Shown here piece by piece: positions 41,036-49,299 of a stretch of 64,000 nt of DNA (positions are counted from its first letter, which is position 1; each line of letters begins with the position of its first letter). The notes under the pieces are model-generated. The model was not told where the DNA came from and searched no databases. It worked only from the letters and a program-made list of their open reading frames with translations. Both the position numbers and the translations under genes were made by a program. This DNA is from Fontibacillus puldeungensis (GTDB taxonomy: Bacteria > Bacillota > Bacilli > Paenibacillales > Paenibacillaceae): positions 1 through 64,000 of the forward strand of contig NZ_JBHTLM010000017.1 of NCBI RefSeq assembly GCF_042678945.1, given 5' to 3'.

Positions 41036-41923
41036 TTATACTACGCCCAACCAGGAGCTGACGCTTGCCATTTCCAATTCTTCGAATTTTGAAACGACGA
41101 GCGCTGGGTTCAGCTCAAAGCGGCAGGAATTCTCAGTGCAGTCTAGTTCCACATCGCAGCGGATTTCTGCCAGCTGGCGGGATAAATGCAGCATGTCCAA
41201 ATCGGCTTCAATTTTTGCGCGTACCGATTTGGACAACTGGTCCAGATTGGCTAAAATCCCTTCGACGGAGCCATATTCCTGCACCAGCTTCAGTGCCGTT
41301 TTCTCTCCAATCCCCCGAACCCCTGGATAATTGTCGCTCGTATCGCCCATCAGCCCCTTGAGGTCAACAATTTGTCCTGGTGTTAGACACTTCTCCTCCA
41401 GCAATGAATCTGGAGTATAAACCATGTAATTACCATGCCCCTTTTTCATAATGATGACGCTCGTCCGCTCGGTAACCAGCTGAAGCATATCGTGATCCCC
41501 TGTTAGGATCAGGACATCCATCTCTTTCCCAAAGCGCGCAGCAAGCGAACCGATGCAATCATCCGCCTCATATCCTGGGGAACTGACATTCGGAATACTC
41601 AAGCTGTCCATCACGTCACGAATAAGGGAAAACTGCGGAATAAGATCATCCGGTGCATCCGAACGGTTCCCCTTATAAGCCGCAAACTGCTCGGTCCGAA
41701 ACGTCTTGCTGCCCAAATCCCAGCAGCAAGCGATATGCGTAGGGCCGAACTTTTGCACGGCATCCCAGAAATACCGCATAAAGCCGTACACGGCATTCGT
41801 AGGAACACCCGCTTTTGTACGACGAATGTAGCCCGTAACAGCGGAGGCATAGTAAGCTCTAAACATCAAGGCCATGCCGTCTACCAACAAAATGCTGGGT
41901 TTACTATTTTGTACGAAATTCAC
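41036..41923 (-). CDS. 5'-3' exonuclease of the FEN/PolA N-terminal family
   Basis: The 295-residue protein is a stand-alone flap/5'-3' exonuclease like YpcP: the metal-binding LLVDGMALMFRAYYA at the start, EADDCIGSLA near 118, LTGDHDMLQL near 142, and the helix-hairpin-helix GDTSDNYPGVRGIGEKTA near 193. It probably helps remove RNA primers or process flaps. The start is GTG at 41923 behind AAGG. The Spx/ArsC-like gene is 34 bp upstream on the same strand, and cotranscription is likely. Confidence 0.9.
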   Translation of the reverse strand: MNFVQNSKPSILLVDGMALMFRAYYASAVTGYIRRTKAGVPTNAVYGFMRYFWDAVQKFGPTHIACCWDLGSKTFRTEQFAAYKGNRSDAPDDLIPQFSLIRDVMDSLSIPNVSSPGYEADDCIGSLAARFGKEMDVLILTGDHDMLQLVTERTSVIIMKKGHGNYMVYTPDSLLEEKCLTPGQIVDLKGLMGDTSDNYPGVRGIGEKTALKLVQEYGSVEGILANLDQLSKSVRAKIEADLDMLHLSRQLAEIRCDVELDCTENSCRFELNPALVVSKFEELEMASVSSWLGVV

Positions 41924-41957
41924 AGCGCCTTACACACCTTTCTACAAAAAAATACGA

Positions 41958-42320
41958 TTATTTACCCCAGGCTTGCTCAAATTGATCCTCTTTATACCCT
42001 ACGGTAACAGACTCTCCGTTCGTCACGATCGGGCGTTTGATGAGCATTCCATTTGAAGCCAAGAGTTTAATTTGCTCCTCCCGCGACATATCGGGCAGCT
42101 TGTCCTTTAAGCCCATTCCTTTATAAACCTCGCCACTTGTGTTAAAAAATTTCTTCAGTTCCAGCCCGCTTCGATCGATGAACTGAGATAATTCCCCCGC
42201 TGTAGGCGGCGTCTCCTTAATATTTCGCAAATCAAGCTCATGCCCTGCAGCCTGCAAAGCCTTAATCGCCTTGCGGCAGGTGCCGCATTGCGGGTAGTGA
42301 TATACGGTAAGCTCACTCAT
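41958..42320 (-). CDS. ArsC/Spx-family thioredoxin-like protein
   Basis: The 120-residue protein has the start LTVYHYPQCGTCRKAIKAL with a CxxC pair near residues 12-15, the central RNIKETPPTAGEL and the C-terminal LIKRPIVTNGESVTVGY of the ArsC/Spx/MgsR group. It matches the YusI-type subgroup. Roles in the family run from redox enzymes to RNA-polymerase-binding regulators; the KRP and CxxC motifs alone do not decide. AAGGAGGT precedes the ATG. It lies between the exonuclease and pseudouridine synthase genes on one strand. Confidence 0.85.
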   Translation of the reverse strand: MSELTVYHYPQCGTCRKAIKALQAAGHELDLRNIKETPPTAGELSQFIDRSGLELKKFFNTSGEVYKGMGLKDKLPDMSREEQIKLLASNGMLIKRPIVTNGESVTVGYKEDQFEQAWGK

Positions 42321-42350
42321 ATTATGTGAAACCTCCTTGGTATGGCTAAT

Positions 42351-43310
42351 CTACTGACATTTTTTCAACTTATCATGCAGCGTTTGCATGTCTTCGGGCA
42401 TTGGGGCCGTAAACGTGAGCCGTTCCCCGGAAAGCGGATGGGTGAATCCCAGCTCGGACGCATGAAGCGCTTGTCTGCTAATGGCTTCATCCCAAGCCAT
42501 TACCGCCGTACGTTTATCCTCTTCCATCGTCTCCAGCCCCGGCATTCGGTACATTTTATCGCCAATGAGCGGATGGCCGATCGAGGTCATGTGGACGCGA
42601 ATCTGATGCGTTCGCCCCGTACCAAGCTGCAGCTCAACCCTGGAACCTGCCTTCATGCAATCTACCACCTTGTAAAAGGTGTGAGACGGATACCCCGTAT
42701 CCGTAACGATCCGTCGATGCGGCTCTGCCGGGTCACGGTCGATGGGACCGTCTATTCTGCCTTCGGCCGGCTCGGGGCAGCCGTGGACCAGAGCGGTGTA
42801 TTTTTTTGTCACCTGCCCGGCGATAAGCTGCTCGGAGATATGCTGGTGTACATACGCGTTTTTAGCGATCGCGATCAAGCCGCTCGTTTCCTGATCCAGC
42901 CGATGCACCGGCCGAAAGCGAAATTGCTCTCCCTTCTCCTGCCAGTAATGTACAACACCGTTGGCTAATGTCCCGGTGTAATGGCCGTGGGTCGGATGGA
43001 CGATCACTCCGGCGGCTTTATTGACAATCAAAAGCGCCTCATCTTCGTATACAATGTCAAACGGTAACGGCTGCGGCAAAATATCGGTTGAGGTTTCTTT
43101 CTCTAAAGATATGGAAACCGTATCTCCTGCTCGGACAGGTACACTGATGAATACCCTCTCCCCATTTAGATGAACCCCCCGCTCCGTCAGCTTAATTCTC
43201 GACATCAGCTTGCGAGACACACCCAGACGACGCTGCAGCACATTTTTTACCGGCCAGCCTTCTTCTCGCTCGGTGACTATATATTCAATCGGATCATAAT
43301 AATCAGTCAT
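42351..43310 (-). CDS. RluA-family pseudouridine synthase
   Basis: The 319-residue enzyme has the RluA catalytic motif VHRLDQETSGLIAIAKN near residue 135 (catalytic Asp in HRLD), VHPTHGHYTGTLANG upstream and RTHQIRVHMTSIGHPLIGD (motif III) near 225. An S4-like N-terminal segment (LGVSRKLMSRIKLTERGVHLN) may bind RNA. The rRNA or tRNA target cannot be read from sequence. The start overlaps the adenosyltransferase stop (ATGA at 43307-43310). Confidence 0.9.
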   Translation of the reverse strand: MTDYYDPIEYIVTEREEGWPVKNVLQRRLGVSRKLMSRIKLTERGVHLNGERVFISVPVRAGDTVSISLEKETSTDILPQPLPFDIVYEDEALLIVNKAAGVIVHPTHGHYTGTLANGVVHYWQEKGEQFRFRPVHRLDQETSGLIAIAKNAYVHQHISEQLIAGQVTKKYTALVHGCPEPAEGRIDGPIDRDPAEPHRRIVTDTGYPSHTFYKVVDCMKAGSRVELQLGTGRTHQIRVHMTSIGHPLIGDKMYRMPGLETMEEDKRTAVMAWDEAISRQALHASELGFTHPLSGERLTFTAPMPEDMQTLHDKLKKCQ

Positions 43311-43876
43311 GACTTTTCGCCAAACACCTTCCCGCTGCGCACGTATTCAACGTCCGGTACCTGCAGGCGTTTATTTGCTGTACGTGCAACCGCAAAGAAA
43401 TAGTCAGATAGGCGGTTTAAATATTTAACAACATCCTGATTGACTTCTGTTTTGCGGCTTAATGTGATCGCACGGCGCTCCGCGCGGCGGCAAACGGTTC
43501 GGCAAATATGCAGTGCCGAGGCAAGCGGGGTGCCACCAGGCAGTATAAATCTTTCCAAAGGTGGGTTTTCCGACTCATACCGGTCAATCCAAGCTTCCAA
43601 ACGCTCACCTAGCTCAGGTGTTACTTTGTACTTGCTTTCGGACAGCTTGACATAAGCCAAATCAGAACCACAGTCAAACAGCTCCTGCATAATTTGCAGC
43701 AATTGCTCCCGCAAATCATCGAATATGGCCGTACTCGCTAGACTCGTTGCCTGCCCGACGAAGCTGTTTAGTTCATCTATGGTACCGTAAGCCTCCACCC
43801 GTTCATCGTCTTTATATACTCTGCCTCCAATAACCGAGGTTTGTCCCTGATCACCAGTACGCGTATAAATAGGCAC
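43307..43876 (-). CDS. Cob(I)alamin adenosyltransferase, PduO type
   Basis: The 189-residue protein is a PduO-type ATP:cob(I)alamin adenosyltransferase, which makes adenosylcobalamin. Motifs are IYTRTGDQGQTSVIGG at the N-terminus (ATP loop), VEAYGTIDELNSFVG near 32, and the helical RAERRAITLSRK near 135 followed by LNRLSDYFFAVAR. The start is GTG behind TAGGAGG. It overlaps the pseudouridine synthase gene by 4 nt. No cobalamin riboswitch is visible upstream. Confidence 0.93.
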   Translation of the reverse strand: MPIYTRTGDQGQTSVIGGRVYKDDERVEAYGTIDELNSFVGQATSLASTAIFDDLREQLLQIMQELFDCGSDLAYVKLSESKYKVTPELGERLEAWIDRYESENPPLERFILPGGTPLASALHICRTVCRRAERRAITLSRKTEVNQDVVKYLNRLSDYFFAVARTANKRLQVPDVEYVRSGKVFGEKS

Positions 43877-43987
43877 ACCTATTCCTCCTATCTCTTGAAC
43901 TGCTCAAAAAGCGTCTAAGTACCATATTACCATAAAGTTTGACGTATCTGGGCATGCTCCCGCCGGATAACGCCCTACAAAATACGG

Positions 43988-44016
43988 CAAAAAAGGAGAT
44001 CCCGGAGGATCCCCTT
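43988..44016 (-). terminator. Terminator of the Spo0E-like gene
   Basis: On the minus strand AAGGGGATCC and GGATCTCCTT (one G-U) form a 10-bp stem with a 4-nt loop, then six U residues. Confidence 0.8.
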
Positions 44017-44037
44017 CCATTATCACGTTATGGCTCG

Positions 44038-44307
44038 TTATCTGTTCTTCTGGTGAGTTTTCATAAATTCATTAATTTTCAGATCCAGCAAACTGCTGAT
44101 CTCGATGACGATATCTGAAGTAAAGGATTTCTCCTGCAAAAAAATCTTCTCCATCTTGCTGCGAAGCTGATGGATCTCGTCCTCCAATGTTGCTGATTGT
44201 GGTGAACTCGCCCGATTCTCTCCGCCCAACCATTGATTTGATTTATTGCCTTCAGCGATCATCATGCCTGTCATTTCGAATGGCAGGTTGTATTCACCAC
44301 AGCCCAA
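44038..44307 (-). CDS. Spo0E-family aspartyl-phosphate phosphatase
   Basis: The 89-residue protein has a Spo0E-like helical hairpin at residues 40-85: LEDEIHQLRSKMEKIF, then SSLLDLKINEFMK with the catalytic S-x-x-x-D signature. Spo0E proteins dephosphorylate Spo0A~P and delay sporulation. The first ~38 residues (GCGEYNLPFEMTGMM...) are an extension of unknown role; a downstream ATG could give a shorter protein. The TTG start at 44307 has GGGAGGG 7 nt upstream. The gene has its own promoter and terminator. Confidence 0.8.
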   Translation of the reverse strand: MGCGEYNLPFEMTGMMIAEGNKSNQWLGGENRASSPQSATLEDEIHQLRSKMEKIFLQEKSFTSDIVIEISSLLDLKINEFMKTHQKNR

Positions 44308-44352
44308 ATGAAATCCCTCCCTGAGAAACTAAAACCTTCCTTCCAAAATCAA

Positions 44353-44382
44353 ATTATACCATGTCAGGTGGACAATGATCAA
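44353..44382 (-). promoter_or_regulatory. Promoter of the Spo0E-like gene
   Basis: On the minus strand TTGATC (44377-44382), 18 bp, TATAAT (44353-44358). Confidence 0.55.
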
Positions 44383-44433
44383 TTAAAAAATGAAAGAATT
44401 GTTAATTAGCCCCATTTCTTCTCAGGGACACAA

Positions 44434-45642
44434 TTATTCTTGTTTTAATTTATGAATAAACTGCCCCATTCGGTGCAGCGCTTCATTCAGTTGGTTGACC
44501 CCCGTAGCATACGAGCAGCGAAGAAAGCCCTCACCGCCAGCCCCGAATACGTTGCCGGGAACAGCCGCCACTTTTGCCTCAAGGAGTAAACGCTGAGCAA
44601 ATTCATCAGAGGATAGTCCGGTCGATTCGATGCTTGGAAAAGCATAAAAAGCGCCCTGTGGTTCATGGCAGGACAGACCGATGTCCCTCAATCCTTGAAC
44701 GACCAATCTACGCCGCTGGTTATAAGATTCCACCATGTGGTTCTTTTCCTCCAGGCCATTCTTCAAGGCTTCCAGAGCAGCCACTTGTCCCATTACCGGA
44801 GCGCACATGACCGTATATTGGTGAATTTTCAGCATGGCGTAAATTAAATCCGGATGTCCGCAAGCATATCCCATCCGCCATCCTGTCATTGCAAATGCTT
44901 TGGAAAACCCATTGACAAGGATGGTCCGGTCCTTCATGCCTGGAATCGATGCAAAGCTGACATGCTTTTGATCATAAGTCAGCTCGGAGTAAATTTCGTC
45001 AGAAATGACGATCAGATCGTTCTCTTCGACCACTTTTGCGATCGGAAGCCAATCCTCATAACTCATAATTCCCCCGGTAGGGTTGCTGGGGTAATTGAGA
45101 ATGAGCACCTTTGATTTCGGTGTGATCTTACTTATTAGATGCTCCGCCTTCAGCTTGAAATTATCTCGCGCATAGGTCTCTACTTCGACTGGGACGCCTC
45201 CACCGATAGCAGTGATCGGGGAATAGGAAATATAGCAAGGTACAGGAAGAAGAATTTCGTCGCCCGGTTCGATAAGTGCTCGCAAAGCGAGGTCAATGGC
45301 TTCGCTTCCGCCTACCGTCACGATAATTTCGTCCTTCGGATTATATTTCACATCGCAGCTGTTGTATAAATACTCGGCTATGGCTTCCCTCAGCTCGGGC
45401 GTTCCCGCATTGGACGTATAGCTTGTATACCCTCGTTCGAGGGAATATACACAGGCCTCGCGAACATGCCATGGCGTTATAAAATCCGGTTCGCCTACAC
45501 CTAGGGTAATAATATCCTTGCTCCCGTTAGCCAGATCAAAAAAACGGCGTATCCCCGAGGGCTGTATTTCTCTGACCCTTGGAGCCAAATACGAATTCAT
45601 CGTTTTTCCTGACTGTTCAGCCTGCTCAGAATGAATGCTCAT
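44434..45642 (-). CDS. alaT: Class I aminotransferase (AlaT-like)
   Basis: The 402-residue aminotransferase belongs to fold-type I class I/II: DIITLGVGEPDFITPWHV, YTSNAGTPELREAIAEYL, LNYPSNPTGG, VISDEIYSELTY (cofactor Asp and Tyr) and the PLP lysine in VNGFSKAFAMTGWRMGY near 245, with a late arginine in FLRCSYAT. It lies 13 bp after an Lrp-type regulator. This matches the alaR-alaT pair of Bacillus (alanine transaminase), so I use that name, but aromatic or other substrates are possible. No terminator is evident. Confidence 0.8.
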   Translation of the reverse strand: MSIHSEQAEQSGKTMNSYLAPRVREIQPSGIRRFFDLANGSKDIITLGVGEPDFITPWHVREACVYSLERGYTSYTSNAGTPELREAIAEYLYNSCDVKYNPKDEIIVTVGGSEAIDLALRALIEPGDEILLPVPCYISYSPITAIGGGVPVEVETYARDNFKLKAEHLISKITPKSKVLILNYPSNPTGGIMSYEDWLPIAKVVEENDLIVISDEIYSELTYDQKHVSFASIPGMKDRTILVNGFSKAFAMTGWRMGYACGHPDLIYAMLKIHQYTVMCAPVMGQVAALEALKNGLEEKNHMVESYNQRRRLVVQGLRDIGLSCHEPQGAFYAFPSIESTGLSSDEFAQRLLLEAKVAAVPGNVFGAGGEGFLRCSYATGVNQLNEALHRMGQFIHKLKQE

Positions 45643-45655
45643 ACCATTACTTCCT

Positions 45656-46156
45656 TTACGGAGATATCATCAGGCGACGGTCCTCTTCGGGATCTTCGAA
45701 AATGACGCCGTCCTGCTTGTATTTTTTGAGAATGAAATGCGTCTTGGTCGACAAAACCGATTCAAGCGTGGACAATTTGTCGGATACAAAACTTGCCACT
45801 TCTTTCAAGTTGCGCCCTTCTACCTCGACCAGCAAATCATATGCGCCGGACATTAGATAAACGGACTTCACCTGAGGAAACAGATATACGCGCTCTGCAA
45901 TCGCTTCAAAGCCACGTCCCCGCTCAGGAGTAATTTGCACTTCGATTAATGCTGTTACTTTCTCGTCATCCAACTTACTGGAATTGATAACGGTAGCATA
46001 TTTCACGATCACATGATCCTGCTCCAATTCAGCAATTGCTTCCGCCACTTCCTCAGGAGTTACACCCAGCAGTGTCGCCAGCAAGTTCGCATCCCGGCGG
46101 GCATCCTCTTTTAGAAGGTCCAGCACTTTCAGCTTCAATTCGCTTAATTGTTTCAT
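45656..46156 (-). CDS. alaR: Lrp/AsnC-family regulator (AlaR-like)
   Basis: The 166-residue regulator has an N-terminal helix-turn-helix (residues 5-50, LLATLLGVTPEEVAEAI) and a C-terminal ligand-binding RAM domain (65-150; TALIEVQITPERGRGFEAIA, VYLMSGAYDLLVEVEG). These proteins sense amino acids as octamers. It is the first gene of a two-gene unit with the aminotransferase; GGAGG lies 7 nt before the ATG. By analogy with Bacillus it would activate the neighbouring aminotransferase gene in response to alanine. Confidence 0.85.
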   Translation of the reverse strand: MKQLSELKLKVLDLLKEDARRDANLLATLLGVTPEEVAEAIAELEQDHVIVKYATVINSSKLDDEKVTALIEVQITPERGRGFEAIAERVYLFPQVKSVYLMSGAYDLLVEVEGRNLKEVASFVSDKLSTLESVLSTKTHFILKKYKQDGVIFEDPEEDRRLMISP

Positions 46157-46259
46157 CCCTCATCCTCCAGCGATGGCTTCCGATGCACCGTCCGACAATC
46201 GGTGACCTTCGGAATTTAAATTTAATACCTATAATACATGAAATTGAGGCATCTGCATA

Positions 46260-46302
46260 GAAAAACCGTCCATTCCAGGTAAGCTTCTTGAAGTGGACGG
46301 TC
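46260..46302 (-). terminator. Terminator of the MFS transporter gene
   Basis: On the minus strand ACCGTCCA pairs with TGGACGGT around a longer imperfect loop (GAAGCTT inside), then UUUUUC. Confidence 0.65.
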
Positions 46303-46342
46303 GTTGATTTTGCAGCTAGAATATGTAATTGCCAACTGATAG

Positions 46343-47548
46343 CTACGCTGCCTTCACGCCTCTTTTCAGCCATTTTCGAAGCGCAAACCAGCTAAGCACC
46401 GGGGCAGCTCCAACCCCCAGCATAAGCCAGGTGATCGTGCGCATATGTGGATACATCGAATATACAACTATAAATAAAAGTGTCCCCGCAAGACGACCGA
46501 CGGTAATACTTAGCTCCCGAAGAACAATCAGCTCGACTCGTTTCTCGACGCTTTCTTTGCTATTACCGATTAAATCAAATACCGATGATGTCACAGGAAT
46601 CAAATACAGCGGCAAAAATAATGATGTCCCGATTCCAAAAACCATCAATGTCATGTAGTTCACCTTCCACAACACGAGCGGTCCGATAACTATCGTGATC
46701 AGAATCGCACCGATCAGCATGCCGTAGTACCGAAAGTTTAGCCGCAGCCATTTGCCGACCGCCCAGAAGCTTACGAGCGAAACGAGTGAAGTGATCAGCG
46801 AGAATTGACCTATTCGCCACTCCGCCTGTGTACTGATGTAAATGAGTAAATTGATGAGAAAAGAAAACACGCCTTCGCGCAACCCATGAGCAGCCGAAGA
46901 TGGTGCGACTTGACGCCACGGGCTACCTTTGTGCAGTTTTTTTACCGGTTCAAGCCACGAATATGGGCCACCATGCTCTCGTTTCTTTAGCCAAAAGCTA
47001 AGCAGAACGGCTATCCCGTATACAATCAAGGCAAGGATAAAAATAAGGCGATACCCTGTATCGCCATGTTTCACAGAGATCAACCACCCGGAAATCCAAG
47101 GACCAAATATGCCGATGATTGACCCTAATATGCCGACCCAGCCATTGAAACGATCCCGATTATCCATATCCGTAACTTCAAAGTAAACCACGTTAAAGGC
47201 GAGCCAAAAAAGCCCGGAACCAGCGCCGAACAGCAATCCCAGCGGCCAAATATAATCGACGGTATGCTTGCCTGCCCATAGCACAAACAAATAAAACAGA
47301 CTGGAGACGACGATGCCGAGACGTAAAAATATCATCTTGTCCCGTTCCTTTACCCACTTGCCCGTAATCCAAAATGTTAAGCCAAGCGCGAGCTGCTGAC
47401 AAAATGTAAACCATCCAATCAGCGTAAAATTTTGACTCACCTTCCAGATGTACACGTTCAGAAATGTTCCCGACAAAGCCCCGGCGAGCACGAACAGCCC
47501 ATTAACGGCCAGTAACAATATGGATTGAGATTTTAAGTGTCTGCTCAT
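46343..47548 (-). CDS. MFS transporter
   Basis: The 401-residue protein has about twelve membrane helices in two halves, with a cytoplasmic loop near residue 190-215 (LKKREHGGPYSWLEPVKKLHKG, shown by its part KKREHGG). The loop between helices 2 and 3 reads GKWVKERDKMIFLRLG, an MFS motif A variant. I start it at the ATG at 47548 behind GGAGG. The substrate is unknown. It is monocistronic, with a terminator on the 3' side and repeat copy B upstream. Confidence 0.82.
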   Translation of the reverse strand: MSRHLKSQSILLLAVNGLFVLAGALSGTFLNVYIWKVSQNFTLIGWFTFCQQLALGLTFWITGKWVKERDKMIFLRLGIVVSSLFYLFVLWAGKHTVDYIWPLGLLFGAGSGLFWLAFNVVYFEVTDMDNRDRFNGWVGILGSIIGIFGPWISGWLISVKHGDTGYRLIFILALIVYGIAVLLSFWLKKREHGGPYSWLEPVKKLHKGSPWRQVAPSSAAHGLREGVFSFLINLLIYISTQAEWRIGQFSLITSLVSLVSFWAVGKWLRLNFRYYGMLIGAILITIVIGPLVLWKVNYMTLMVFGIGTSLFLPLYLIPVTSSVFDLIGNSKESVEKRVELIVLRELSITVGRLAGTLLFIVVYSMYPHMRTITWLMLGVGAAPVLSWFALRKWLKRGVKAA

Positions 47549-47644
47549 AATTTCGTTCCTCCAGGCATCTTTCGCTACTCCTGTAAGATACCCAAAAATG
47601 AAGGAAGCATGACAAGCATAAATCATTAACATAAAGCTTAATAA

Positions 47645-48087
47645 AAAAAGCGCCTAACGGCGCCTTTTAGTTAGCTTAGACTTCTACATTGGGGGGGATG
47701 GGTATGGGGTTACCCGCCGTTAAACTTTCCACCCCATACCCATTCCCTCTTCTGTTCTACTCCTTGCTCCCTGCAGTTTTTTTAAAATCTCACCGATCTA
47801 TTAGGCGTACTTTCAGGGGAGATCGACCGCGGGCTAGTTGCAGTTTTACTCTTGGTCGCATCCTTTTCCTTCTCGCCTCTCACCATCCGCCAGTAGATGT
47901 ATTTTATGCATCTATTTCCATATAAACTGGAGTTTTTGGAATTTTAGTTGCATTTCGTACATCTAAAATGATGCAATTTGCCTTGGCAAGTTCGTTTTGC
48001 TGATTTTAGCTGCACTTTCTGCATTTAAATGCTCAAAGGTTCCAAATAGGCGGGATTTAACTGTAGAAAATACATTTAGTTTGTAAG
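47645..48087. repeat. Long intergenic repeat element, copy B
   Basis: This ~440-bp copy of the element at 18709-19220 has the same order of blocks: hairpin GCGCC-TAAC-GGCGC (minus strand: stem plus seven U), TTAGCTTAGACTTCTACATT, long-range stem (47695-47709 with 47732-47746), TCACCGATCTATTAGGCG, and three degenerate units between 47942 and 48080. It lacks the nested palindrome of copy A. It lies 3' of the minus-strand gene at 48154, so its minus-strand hairpin may end that transcript. The rest of 47549-48153 shows no gene. Confidence 0.85.
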
Positions 48088-48153
48088 TCCCAACGGTAAG
48101 GGTAAGTTTTATCGTAAGAGTAAGCCCTATTGGTAAAAATTTCAGGGTTGGCA

Positions 48154-48741
48154 TTATTTATTCGATTCTTCTTTATCATCGCCGCTGACTGTTCGGATTA
48201 GAGAAATACGGTCTTCCTCCGACAGGAAGCGGCTAACATGGAAACAAGCTGAGCATACGTACACGTTAAGCTGAGCAGATTCCTTAAGCAGCGGCTGAGT
48301 TTGCCCCTCTGGAATGTTAGCCTCGAAGCTATCGAGATTAAGCGACTGCTTTCCGGCATAAATCATGTATTCACGGCAGTGAGGACACTCAGGAACCTCT
48401 TCCTGAACATCCAGCAGTTTTTCGATCCCAGTCTCATATTTTAGGAGATCGCCACCTCCTGATGTAAATGCTTCTACGCGTCGAATGGCATCCATATGCT
48501 GCTGCCCATCGTCTTCTTCATCCCAGTACAGGTTATGGTAGTCTTCACCATCTTCATGATCGTGATGATGATGAGCGTGGTCATCCTCTTCATCCTCCAG
48601 CTCTTCTTCGCCGCCGAGCGAAATGCTGAGTGTCCGATATCCCTTCAATTCATTATGGCAGTAAGGGCACTCTTCCTCAGGGCCCAGCTCTTCATCCCAT
48701 ACAATTTCGGTTTGGCACCATGGGCAAATTGTCGTTTCCAT
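48154..48741 (-). CDS. Zinc-ribbon protein with His/Asp/Glu-rich segment
   Basis: The 195-residue soluble protein has two cysteine pairs near the N-terminus (CPWC and CPYC), a very acidic and histidine-rich stretch (about 48-75, with DDHAHHHHDHEDGED), and two more cysteine pairs in the C-terminal half (CPHC near 117 and CSAC near 160). I know no function; metal binding is very likely. The ATG at 48741 has AAGGA 9 nt upstream; the frame could start at 48759. It follows the tiny 26-residue gene and the DUF350 gene on the same strand, probably as an operon. Confidence 0.7.
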   Translation of the reverse strand: METTICPWCQTEIVWDEELGPEEECPYCHNELKGYRTLSISLGGEEELEDEEDDHAHHHHDHEDGEDYHNLYWDEEDDGQQHMDAIRRVEAFTSGGGDLLKYETGIEKLLDVQEEVPECPHCREYMIYAGKQSLNLDSFEANIPEGQTQPLLKESAQLNVYVCSACFHVSRFLSEEDRISLIRTVSGDDKEESNK

Positions 48742-48768
48742 CCCACTTCGTCCTTTCATTGCCTCAAT

Positions 48769-48849
48769 TTAAACATTCCATAAATAAATAATTCCAGCCG
48801 CAAAGAACAGCATGGCTGCAACAAACAAAACTCTGACTAAGTTTTTCAC
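48769..48849 (-). CDS. Tiny 26-residue membrane peptide
   Basis: A GTG start at 48849 has GGGGGGA 8 nt upstream and the frame ends at 48769, between the DUF350 gene (14 bp upstream) and the zinc-ribbon gene (27 bp downstream). The product is almost one membrane helix (VRVLFVAAMLFFAAGIIYLW). The tight spacing and ribosome site support a real gene. It could be a small subunit of the DUF350 membrane protein; that is a guess. Confidence 0.5.
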   Translation of the reverse strand: MKNLVRVLFVAAMLFFAAGIIYLWNV

Positions 48850-48863
48850 CTTTGCGATCCCCC

Positions 48864-49280
48864 CTAACCTACACAAGCTCCGATTAAAAAGGACACCGAT
48901 ACGGAAACCGCCATAGAAATAAAGCCAACACTCGTATTGCCGGAGGCGATTTCCTGATCAAGATGAAAAACCGGTGTTAGGAACTGAAATAGCAGATACG
49001 CCGCAAAGAGAAGTACGGCTCCAACTGCGGACCAAATCATAAAGTCATATATGGAAGGCTGCTTGGCCGCGAAACGGATAATATTACACAGCCCGAAAAT
49101 TTTCCCTCCGGTTGCAAGCGAAGCAGCCATATTCCCACGTTTGATCTCGTGCCAGCAGCGATATTTTGCCAGTCTTTCAAAAAAGGAAAGAAACACGATC
49201 AACTCCAATACGGCTACGGAAAAGTAACCGATCATTAATCCAAACGGCTGCTGAAGCAGCGGATCAATGTTCTCTTTCAA
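48864..49280 (-). CDS. DUF350 family membrane protein
   Basis: The 138-residue protein has four membrane helices and the DUF350 pattern: VLELIVFLSFFERLAKY, the conserved GNMAASLATGGKIFGL-type segment (EIKRGNMAAS) near 50, and LDQEIASGNTSVGFISM near 105, which repeats the same N-x-A/S core. The function of the family (YjfL) is unknown. The start is TTG behind GGAGGAGAGG. It is the first gene of a minus-strand unit with the tiny peptide and the zinc-ribbon protein, 19 bp after mutS2. Confidence 0.82.
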   Translation of the reverse strand: MKENIDPLLQQPFGLMIGYFSVAVLELIVFLSFFERLAKYRCWHEIKRGNMAASLATGGKIFGLCNIIRFAAKQPSIYDFMIWSAVGAVLLFAAYLLFQFLTPVFHLDQEIASGNTSVGFISMAVSVSVSFLIGACVG

Positions 49281-49299
49281 AAGCGTCCTCTCCTCCCCG

